Origin: Microbacterium sp. BR1
GTDB taxonomy: Bacteria; Actinomycetota; Actinomycetes; Actinomycetales; Microbacteriaceae
Length of the DNA: 64,000 nucleotides
NCBI RefSeq assembly: GCF_002812725.1
Contig: NZ_NMUN01000008.1
Coordinates: 246,891 to 310,890, forward strand
Direction: 5' to 3'
The position numbers and the translations under genes are program-made. The notes under the pieces are model-generated. The model did no database searches. It worked only from the letters and a program-made list of their open reading frames with translations, and was not told the origin of the DNA. Positions 33,555 through 40,558 of the stretch are shown here, in pieces. Each line of letters opens with the position of its first letter. The stretch's first letter is position 1.

Positions 33555-33741
33555 GGTGAGGCAGCCGGCGCGGGCTCGCGTCGCTCGCGGTGCGACGGCC
33601 GGTTGCCTTGGACGTCTGCAGCGCGAAGCTGGCGGGCTTCTGACACTCGGCTGCCTGTGTTGGCAGCGAGGTGACCCCGAAGCGCGATTGACACGACGGC
33701 GACCCTGGACTGCGCGGCCAGGGCCGCCTACTCAGTGAGGC
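33555..33741. other. Intergenic remainder
   Basis: Nothing recognisable between the inverted-repeat structure and the end of the minus-strand gene at 33742. Confidence 0.4.
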
Positions 33742-34287
33742 TCAATCGTCGGCTTCGGCCTCCCTGGCGTCCCAGCTCTCCAGGTCGGCGTCGTCGAGGC
33801 TGTGACTTTCGAGGTGTTCTCGGACGTCTGCCAGGTACAGGCTGTCGACCCTGCGGATAGCGTCGTCTTCGCTGTACGCGTTGATCTCAAGCCACACCTC
33901 GAGCGTGATGTGTGTGCGAACTCGGAAGGAACGGTCCAGGTCTCCGGCGTCGCGCAGGTCCTGGCGGCTGGGGCCACCGACGGTGTCGATGATCGCGTCG
34001 TACTGGCCGCAGTACTCCTCCTGTTCGGCGACGAGCGCGGCGGCGACCCAGATGTGCCGCATCCGCGGGTCGTCCGCAGGCACCGGCGCGGTGCGCAGCT
34101 GCTCGTTCTCGGCGCGCAGCCGGGCGGCCTCACGTTCGGTGTCGGCACGGGCCTGGATGATCGCGCGCAGCTTGGCGGCCTTGGCGGGGTCGACCAGAGG
34201 TAGCGGCTCACGCGCGGTCGAGACGAGTGAGGGGGCGGCGGTGAGCTCGGTGATGTTGGTGATGGTGGTCGGCGTGTCGATCGACAT
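33742..34287 (-). CDS. Hypothetical coiled-coil protein
   Basis: 181 aa. A predicted coiled coil (AAKLRAIIQARADTEREAAR, then LRAENEQLR) is followed by an acidic alpha/beta C-terminus. AAAGGA lies 8 bases before the ATG. No family is recognised. Its orientation and upstream structure resemble those of the DUF3846 and ParB-like genes, suggesting a common backbone module. Confidence 0.65.
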   Translation of the reverse strand: MSIDTPTTITNITELTAAPSLVSTAREPLPLVDPAKAAKLRAIIQARADTEREAARLRAENEQLRTAPVPADDPRMRHIWVAAALVAEQEEYCGQYDAIIDTVGGPSRQDLRDAGDLDRSFRVRTHITLEVWLEINAYSEDDAIRRVDSLYLADVREHLESHSLDDADLESWDAREAEADD

Positions 34288-34546
34288 GGTCGTGTCCTTT
34301 CTGCCGCGCCCGGGTGGGCGTGTCGGCAGGGCGGGCGGTCACGGGGCGGTGCGGGAGCGGCGGCGGGCGACGCGGCGACCGCCTGCGGGCGGGCGCGGCG
34401 TTCGTCGCCGTCCGCACCGCCCCGTAGCCTGCGTCGCCGGCGATGCCCGCCCCGCGGCGCGTATCAGGCAGCGACCGATCGCGCGCGACTGGGGCGACAC
34501 ACCATCTATACGTGCGGCACCGTGCCGCTCAGAAGGGACGGACGTC
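34288..34546. promoter_or_regulatory. Divergent region with a 14-bp inverted repeat
   Basis: ACGGGGCGGTGCGG (34341-34354) pairs with CCGCACCGCCCCGT (34412-34425), with GGCGACG/CGTCGCC nested inside. It lies between divergent genes and resembles the nested repeats near 33389 and 36955. Confidence 0.55.
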
Positions 34547-35413
34547 GTGGCCGAGATCAGTGCCGGGGAGGAGATGCTGCGGACGATCCGCGATGCGGCC
34601 ACAGTGCCGATCCCGGAGCAGCCGCGCAGATCGCAATTCGCGTCCGAGGAGAGGTTCGCTCAGGCCTGGGACGACTGGCAGGGGGAGGCGCTGGAGCGCG
34701 CGTTGAGCGCGCTGGACGCGATCGTCGTGCTGACCGGCACGGACCGTGCCGCCCCTGTGCAGCTGTGGACACCGGGCGAGCTGCTGTCGGTGTCACTGCT
34801 GCGGTCGGCGCTGACGCAGGCCGAGCGCAACCCCGCCGCCTGGCCGTACAGCGCGGCCGAGCTGGACCGCGCCCGCAGCCTGCTGGAGCGGACCAACCCG
34901 CAGGTATCGGTTGCGACGCCGAACGCCGTCGCAGGCGGTGAGCGGTGGACGGGGTGGGCGTGGGACGCGGCGCACTGGATCCCACCAGGCGTGTACGACG
35001 CGACCGGGACGCACGACGGGCAGCGGTATCGGCTGGTCGTCGGTCCGGTCGCGGATCGTGTCGCCGGCGAGTCCTCGGCGGCGTTCCGGGTCGGTGACGC
35101 CGACCGCGCGATCGTCGATCAGCTCGCGGCGACGCTAACGGGCCTGGCGCCCGGTCACCTCGCCCGGACCCTGGATCAGGCCGTCGCGGTCATCGAGGAC
35201 TCCGGCCGCGACGTCGACGCGGCACGCCAGGTCAGCGCTGACCTCGCCCGAGCCGAACGCGCCCGAGCAGCCCTGCCCCGCCCACTCCCCGGGCCTGCGG
35301 CCGCGCCCCCGGCCATGGCGGCGGCGCTGAGCGACCGTGCCGCACACATCAATCGAGCAGACCCGGCGGACGAGTTGACCCCGGCTCGCCCCACGGCCTC
35401 GCGGCGGTTGTAG
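34547..35413 (+). CDS. Hypothetical Ala-rich protein
   Basis: 288 aa from a GTG with AAGGGA about 9 bases upstream. Mostly helical and alanine/arginine-rich (LERALSALDAIVVLTGT, RARSLLERTNPQVSVATP); a WAWDAAHWIPPG segment lies mid-protein. No family is recognised. It is convergent with the ParB-like gene, with a strong terminator between. Confidence 0.6.
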   Translation: MAEISAGEEMLRTIRDAATVPIPEQPRRSQFASEERFAQAWDDWQGEALERALSALDAIVVLTGTDRAAPVQLWTPGELLSVSLLRSALTQAERNPAAWPYSAAELDRARSLLERTNPQVSVATPNAVAGGERWTGWAWDAAHWIPPGVYDATGTHDGQRYRLVVGPVADRVAGESSAAFRVGDADRAIVDQLAATLTGLAPGHLARTLDQAVAVIEDSGRDVDAARQVSADLARAERARAALPRPLPGPAAAPPAMAAALSDRAAHINRADPADELTPARPTASRRL

Positions 35414-35433
35414 CCGGGAGTGCAGAAGCAGGA

Positions 35434-35465
35434 AGGGGCGCCCCAGCCACTGCTGGGGCGCCCCT
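35434..35465. terminator. Bidirectional terminator
   Basis: Perfect 13-bp stem AGGGGCGCCCCAG/CTGGGGCGCCCCT with a 6-base loop between convergent genes ending at 35413 and 35476. Confidence 0.85.
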
Positions 35466-35475
35466 CCTATGCGGA

Positions 35476-36927
35476 TCAGACGGCCGGCTCGACCTCGACC
35501 CCGTCCGCGGTGGACTCCTCCGGAGCCTCGCCGACCTCCGTCTCGTCGTCGACCTCGACCCCGTCGACCTCGTGGGTCTGGGTGTGTGCGACGACGATCT
35601 GCTCGACGTCGCAGAGGGTGTATCCCCAGGCCTCGAGCGTGGTGAGGTAGCCGCCGGTCCTGCGGTCGGGGTTTCGCCAGGAGTGCCGTCCGGTGGAGCC
35701 TTCCAGGCCGCCCAGCACGATCGCCAGCGTCACATGCGCCGCCTTGGCGGGGTGGGTGTGCACGAACCCGGCCAGCCGGTCCGCACCCCATCCGCTGTCC
35801 TGGGCGACCCCAAGCAGGTCGTGGGCGAGCTTGTTGCCGCCGTCAAGACCCTTCGCGACCACAGTGCGGTCCGCCGCGAGCGCGGTGGCGATGACCCGTG
35901 GCGCGTCCTTGGGGAGGGTGCGGCGCCCGAAGAACTGGGTCAGCCACTCCCGCCTGACGGTCTGCGCCGCATCCCACGCCTTGTTGTTGGCGATGACTTC
36001 GCGCCGTTCGGCCTTCTCCTCATCGGTCATCGGCCCGGACTGACCGCCGCCGAAGCGGGGCGCGAACCCGTGGGCCTTGGGGTCGGCGAGGAAGTACGTC
36101 ACGTGCACGTCGTCCCCGTAGTACACCCGCACCAGCGCGGCGGCACCGTCGAGCCCGGCGATCTGTTCGGCGGTGACGAGGTTGCCGTCGCTGTCGACCA
36201 ACTCCGTGATCCGGGTGTGGGTGGTGTCCTGGTAGCCGGGTTCGCGGTCCAGGATCGTGTAGCCCTGCGCGGCGAGGTCCTGTTCGGTAGCCTCCCGCGC
36301 GCGGGCGCGCGCCTGGTCGTCCCGGGCGCGCTGTACGGCGTGATCGAACTGCCCGGGCGTTTCGACGGCGATTGCGATCAGCTCGGCGACGGTGCCCTCG
36401 TCGGCCTCGAACTCCACCAAGGCGGCGGCCTGGTCGAGGGTGAGCTGGTGGGCGGCGATCGCGGTGGCTGCCAGTTCGTTTCCGGCGACCTTGAGCCCGG
36501 TCTTGACCCGTGCGGTCTTGGTGCCGGTGCGCTTGGCGATCACCGCGGGTGTGAGCCCTTCCAGCGCGAGCTGCTGCCACGCGGCGGTGCGCTCGGTGTC
36601 AGTGAGCGCTTCGCGCTGGTCGTTCTCAACGATCTGCTCGACGATCCGTTCCACGGTGTGCTCCGTGCTGTCGACCACGAACACGGGGATCGCGGTCAGC
36701 CCCGCCTCGCGGGCGGCGAGGACGCGTCGCTGCCCGGCGCGGACGATCACCGATCCGGTGTCGTCGCGTCGGCCGCGGACGGGCTGGAGCACGCCGTGCT
36801 CTCGGATGGTGGCGATGAACTCGTCGGTCAGCGGCGCGCTGGGTCGCACGTTCGTCTCCAGCACGATCTGTGCCGGGTCGACGTACTCCAGGATCCCGAC
36901 CGGCGGGCTCTGGGTAGTGGTGGTCAT
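35476..36927 (-). CDS. ParB/RepB/Spo0J family protein
   Basis: 483 aa. The N-terminal ParB domain includes VRPSAPLTDEFIATIREHGV and the nucleotide-binding motif RAGQRRVLAAREAGLTAIPV. A helix-turn-helix region follows (LTDTERTAAWQQLAL, then PAVIAKRTGTKTARVKTGL). The long C-terminus is plasmid-type and of unknown role. ParB-family proteins bind DNA with CTP and act in partition or gene regulation. No ParA is adjacent. AAGGG precedes the ATG by 8 bases. Confidence 0.85.
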   Translation of the reverse strand: MTTTTQSPPVGILEYVDPAQIVLETNVRPSAPLTDEFIATIREHGVLQPVRGRRDDTGSVIVRAGQRRVLAAREAGLTAIPVFVVDSTEHTVERIVEQIVENDQREALTDTERTAAWQQLALEGLTPAVIAKRTGTKTARVKTGLKVAGNELAATAIAAHQLTLDQAAALVEFEADEGTVAELIAIAVETPGQFDHAVQRARDDQARARAREATEQDLAAQGYTILDREPGYQDTTHTRITELVDSDGNLVTAEQIAGLDGAAALVRVYYGDDVHVTYFLADPKAHGFAPRFGGGQSGPMTDEEKAERREVIANNKAWDAAQTVRREWLTQFFGRRTLPKDAPRVIATALAADRTVVAKGLDGGNKLAHDLLGVAQDSGWGADRLAGFVHTHPAKAAHVTLAIVLGGLEGSTGRHSWRNPDRRTGGYLTTLEAWGYTLCDVEQIVVAHTQTHEVDGVEVDDETEVGEAPEESTADGVEVEPAV

Positions 36928-37303
36928 GGCATTGCCCTTCTGTGTGAGGAAGGATCGCGGCGGGTGCCGTGTCCCTGGCCGGTCCGGTTGGTCCGTTCCG
37001 GCACGCAGAGGGGAAGCGACCAGAGCCGGCGCAGTGCCCGCCGCGAGCGGTTCCTAAGCGGAGCCCGCAGCGACGCGGCAGCGGTGCGGAGGGCGGAGTC
37101 TGGAAAAAGCGAGCAAGGGAACGCAGCCGGCGGCGGGAGCTACCGTCGCAGGGCCGGAGACGGGCGACCGGTGCCGCGTTGGCGACACGCGCCGCCACCG
37201 CCCACGACGCGGAGGACCGAGGCCGCGCGCGTGACCGCGGCGCAGGGATGGGCGTGCACACCACGCTGGAGCGCCACCGCGCGGGTGGCTCGAAGGCGGG
37301 TGG
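36928..37303. promoter_or_regulatory. Divergent region with nested inverted repeats
   Basis: 376 bases between ParB-like and ArdC-like genes. TCGCGGCGGG (36955-36964) pairs with CCCGCCGCGA (37037-37046), and GTGCCG (36964-36969) with CGGCAC (36999-37004) inside. No gene is seen. It must contain both promoters and possibly ParB-binding sites. Confidence 0.5.
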
Positions 37304-38368
37304 ATGATGACGCGTCGATACACGCGGGAGGAAGTGGCCGCGTACCGGGTGGAGAAGATGGAGGAGGTCACCCAGCGGCTGCAGGAGTCCGTGCAGCGGC
37401 TGGTGACCGGGCAGGACTGGCTGGAGTCGATCCGGTTCGCCGCGCGGTTCCGGTCACGGTCATGGCTGAACACGCTGCTGCTGTTCAGCCAGCAGGCCGA
37501 CGCGTTCCAGGCCGGCCGGGTGCCCAGCCCGTACCCGACCTATGTCGCCGGGAGGGTGGCGTGGAAAGCGCTGGGGCGGTGGCCGACACAGCCGGGGTTC
37601 GTGATCCGGCAGCCCGTGCTCGTGGCGATGGCCTCCGCCACCCCACAGGACCCAGGCTCCTGGCACCGCCTGCCGCGCGGGCAGCGACCCGAGCCGGGCG
37701 AGGTGGTGCAACAGCGGATGGTGGGGGTCAAGCCCGCGAAGGTCTGGGACGTGTCGATGACGGACGGCACGCCGATCCCGGACCGTCCTGAGCCCCAGCT
37801 GCTGGAGGGCGCCGCTCCCCCAGGGCTGCTGGCGGCTGTGCAGGAGCAGATCCGCTCCTCGGGATACACGCTGCAGGATGCTGCCACCGCTGTCGCGCTG
37901 GATGGTGCGAACGGGATGACCAGCTTCGCGGAGCGGACGGTGAGTGTCCGTGCGGATATGGGCGAGGCTGCGCGGCTGAAGACGACGCTGCACGAACTGG
38001 CGCACGTGAAGCTGCACGCCCCGGACTCCCTCACCGCACGCGGGGAGCATCGCGGGATCGGGGAGGTGGAAGCCGAATCGGTGGCGATGTTCGTCGCCGC
38101 CAGCCACGGGCTGGACACCAGCGGATACACCGTCCCGTACGTCGCTGGATGGGCGAATAGCGTGAGCGACCGGACCGTGGCGGAGGTGCTGCAGGACACG
38201 GCCGACAAGGCCCGCCGCACCGCCCTCGGCATCCTGGAAAACCTGCCCGAGCCCGCCGTCTCAGATGGATACCCGCCGGGGATGAGCGAAGCCCTCGAGG
38301 CGCGATCGAACACGACATCACCGCAGCCGGAACGCTCACCTGCCGCACGCGCCTCGGTGGGGCGGTGA
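37304..38368 (+). CDS. ArdC-like anti-restriction / ssDNA-binding metalloprotein
   Basis: 354 aa. The N-terminal ArdC-type ssDNA-binding domain (SRSWLNTLLLFSQQADAF, then YVAGRVAWKALGRWP) is followed by a zincin-like C-terminal domain with HELAHVKLH and the downstream EVEAESVAMFVA acid. ArdC proteins protect incoming conjugative DNA from restriction. It sits next to the primase-polymerase, as in many plasmids, and overlaps or abuts it. Confidence 0.88.
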   Translation: MMTRRYTREEVAAYRVEKMEEVTQRLQESVQRLVTGQDWLESIRFAARFRSRSWLNTLLLFSQQADAFQAGRVPSPYPTYVAGRVAWKALGRWPTQPGFVIRQPVLVAMASATPQDPGSWHRLPRGQRPEPGEVVQQRMVGVKPAKVWDVSMTDGTPIPDRPEPQLLEGAAPPGLLAAVQEQIRSSGYTLQDAATAVALDGANGMTSFAERTVSVRADMGEAARLKTTLHELAHVKLHAPDSLTARGEHRGIGEVEAESVAMFVAASHGLDTSGYTVPYVAGWANSVSDRTVAEVLQDTADKARRTALGILENLPEPAVSDGYPPGMSEALEARSNTTSPQPERSPAARASVGR

Positions 38369-38370
38369 CC

Positions 38371-39228
38371 ATGGCGGAGCTGGAGTTCCCCGCTGCAACG
38401 GCAGCTCTGCCCGCCGCCGCGGTGCACTATGCCCGGCATGGTCTGAGGGTGTTCCCGTGCGTGCCCAAGCACAAGCGGCCGATGACGGAGAACGGATTCA
38501 AAGACGCGACAACGTCGGTCGGTGTGGTGGAATCCTGGTGGCGGTCCTGGCCGTGGGCGAGCATCGGGATCCCGACTGGTGGCGACGGCATCGACGTCCT
38601 GGACATCGACGTGTACGCCAGCGGCGACGGGTACGGCGCGTTCGCCGAGCTCGAGGACGCCCGCCTTGTCGACGGGTGGGCCGCGAAGGTGCGCACCCCC
38701 TCTGGGGGGATGCACGTGTACTTCCCGGCCGATCCGGCCTGGCCGCAACGGAACTGGGCGGTGACGGCGTCCCACATCGACTTCCGCGGCGAAGGCGGGT
38801 ATGTTATCGTGCCGCCCTCCTTCGGGGCTGGAACGAAGCGGTACGAAGTCATGGAAACAGCTCCCGCCGCCCGCCCGCTGGACTCCGCCCGGGTCCGAGA
38901 CTTCCTGCGTCCGCCACCGCCGCCCATCGTCGCCCCGCCGCGGGCGCTGGATCGCTCGCCGGACGCGATCGTGCGGCGGATCGCCGGATTCGTCGCACGC
39001 CAGTCCGAGGGCAACCGCAACCGCGCGCTCTTCTGGGCCGCGTGCCGAGTCGCGGAACTGGATCTGCCGGAGGACTACGCGCACGGCGCGCTGGGGATGG
39101 CGGCGCTGCGCACCGGTTTGAAGCAAGAGGAGGCCGTGGCCACGATCCGCTCCGCGTACCGCACGGTCTCGGCGACGAGGTCGCTGCATCTGGATCCCGG
39201 GCCAGCCCCTCCGCCGCTCGGCCTGTGA
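38371..39228 (+). CDS. Bifunctional DNA primase/polymerase (Prim-Pol, AEP superfamily)
   Basis: 285 aa. N-terminal Prim-Pol domain with the catalytic DxD motif in VLDIDVYASGDG, the SxH motif in SGGMHVYF, and the third motif DFRGEGGYVIVPPS. A short helical C-terminal domain follows (NRNRALFWAACRVAELDL). It synthesises primers and short DNA for plasmid replication. The ATG at 38371 has GGTGGGG about 8 bases upstream; a GTG at 38365 overlaps the ArdC stop and is an alternative. Confidence 0.88.
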   Translation: MAELEFPAATAALPAAAVHYARHGLRVFPCVPKHKRPMTENGFKDATTSVGVVESWWRSWPWASIGIPTGGDGIDVLDIDVYASGDGYGAFAELEDARLVDGWAAKVRTPSGGMHVYFPADPAWPQRNWAVTASHIDFRGEGGYVIVPPSFGAGTKRYEVMETAPAARPLDSARVRDFLRPPPPPIVAPPRALDRSPDAIVRRIAGFVARQSEGNRNRALFWAACRVAELDLPEDYAHGALGMAALRTGLKQEEAVATIRSAYRTVSATRSLHLDPGPAPPPLGL

Positions 39229-39334
39229 GTGTCGTTCTGCCGGCCGTTCCGAGCGATCCGATCGCGGGTCCGAAGGGTGGCGGAGGACATGGCGTGTCCG
39301 CACCATGCGTGCGAAGAGGATGACTGATGTCCCC

Positions 39335-39386
39335 TTGGAGGCGTACTATCCGATCTAGAATATAGTTTCTATTAACGGACGGCATC
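39335..39386 (+). promoter_or_regulatory. AT-rich promoter
   Basis: TTGGAG (39335-39340) and TAGAAT (39356-39361) or the overlapping TATAGT (39361-39366) lie in an AT-rich stretch that contrasts with the GC-rich surroundings, 20-50 bases before the ATG at 39387. Confidence 0.55.
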
Positions 39387-39665
39387 ATGAGAGTAGTGTC
39401 ACCACACCGTGCAGCGACGGTCTGGTTCGAAGACGGTGTCCCGACGCGGCTGTTCTGGACGGACAGACGATGGAGAGTCTTGGATCGCCCCACGCGGCTG
39501 GACGTCCGGGAGGACATCCTCTTCCCGCCGGCTACCGGCGGCTCCCCGCGAATTGGCAGCGGGTGGCGGTTCATCGCCGGCGCGGAGGATCGCGCCGAGA
39601 CGTACGTGTTCGATCTGCGCGAGACGGCGCCGGACAGGTTCGAGGTGCTGCGTGTCTTCGAGTGA
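39387..39665 (+). CDS. DUF6504-like small protein
   Basis: 92 aa. VPTRLFWTDRRWRVLDRPTR is the typical DUF6504 opening (a short beta-rich protein common in actinobacteria), and AETYVFDLRE closes it. It overlaps the next gene by 14 bases. Function unknown. Confidence 0.7.
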   Translation: MRVVSPHRAATVWFEDGVPTRLFWTDRRWRVLDRPTRLDVREDILFPPATGGSPRIGSGWRFIAGAEDRAETYVFDLRETAPDRFEVLRVFE

Positions 39666-39966
39666 GAAAGTACCGATCGAGCTTCCCGACGGTGTCGGAC
39701 TGCGGCGCCTGCCGCCGAAGTCTCATCGGTCGCGCAACGCTCCGCCGGAGTGGGACGTGATGCTCGACGGTGCACGCATCGGGTGGATCGAACAGTGGAA
39801 CGTTCGCAGCGCCAGTTCGACCTTCTACCGGGCGACCGCGGTTCACCCGGGAACCGGCGCACCCATCCCGCTCGAGTCGAGCACAGACCTCGCCGAACGG
39901 GTGGAAAAGGTGGTCGCCGCGTGGAAGGACCCGGCGCGCTTCGTCCGCAAGTCGTCCTGGGACTGA
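39652..39966 (+). CDS. Hypothetical small protein
   Basis: 104 aa from a GTG with GAGG six bases upstream. The sequence is beta-rich with conserved-looking WDVMLDGARIGWIEQW and a C-terminal helix. It is co-transcribed with the DUF6504-like gene. No family is recognised. Confidence 0.6.
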   Translation: MSSSEKVPIELPDGVGLRRLPPKSHRSRNAPPEWDVMLDGARIGWIEQWNVRSASSTFYRATAVHPGTGAPIPLESSTDLAERVEKVVAAWKDPARFVRKSSWD

Positions 39967-39976
39967 GTGGCCGCGT

Positions 39977-40558
39977 TCACGCGGACAGCGCGGCCACCGT
40001 GCACACCGCGGCTGCCACCGCGAGTGCCGGGCCATGCGCCACGGCGCCGGGTCGATGCAGCACGTACACGACGAGCTGATGCATCCCGCTGATCCCCACG
40101 GCGACGACCGGGATGAGCATCCACGCGACCCCACCGAGGCCGCCGACCCACAGCCCGAGGGCGCCGGCGAGCTTCACGTCGCCGAACCCGACCGCCCCCA
40201 GCAGTCCCAGCACGAAGTACACGGCGGCGAGCACCACGGCTGCCAGCGCAGCACCGCCGAGATGTGTGCGCGCCAGATCGCCGGTCAGCAGCGCGCCGGC
40301 GGCCAGCCACCCCACCGCAAGACCGGTCAGGGGCAGCAGCAGCCGGTCCGGGATCTGATGTGTGCGGAGGTCGACGACGCTCACCGCCACGAGAACGATG
40401 GCGCCCGCGCCCAGCAGCGCCGCCGTTCCGGCGGGCGGGAGGGCCCGGTCGATCCCGGTGGCAACGGCGCCGACCGCGATCGCAAGTCCGGTCGTGGCGG
40501 CCGGGATCAGGCGGTGCGGCGCCGCGGGCGCGACGGCGGGTGGTGCGGGGCGGGTCAT
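39977..40558 (-). CDS. tadV: Prepilin peptidase (A24/TadV-CpaA type)
   Basis: 193 aa integral membrane aspartic protease that trims pilins. The two catalytic aspartates lie in VVDLRTHQIPD and in the GxGD motif AVGFGDVKL. Six to seven hydrophobic segments are seen. It is the last gene of the minus-strand tad operon and overlaps the LysM-BTAD gene by 4 bases. Confidence 0.9.
   Translation of the reverse strand: MTRPAPPAVAPAAPHRLIPAATTGLAIAVGAVATGIDRALPPAGTAALLGAGAIVLVAVSVVDLRTHQIPDRLLLPLTGLAVGWLAAGALLTGDLARTHLGGAALAAVVLAAVYFVLGLLGAVGFGDVKLAGALGLWVGGLGGVAWMLIPVVAVGISGMHQLVVYVLHRPGAVAHGPALAVAAAVCTVAALSA

Noticed and set aside
35572..37791. 739-aa plus-strand open frame
   Set aside because: It runs antisense to the ParB-like gene and then across the start of ArdC; composition is typical of a GC-rich shadow frame.
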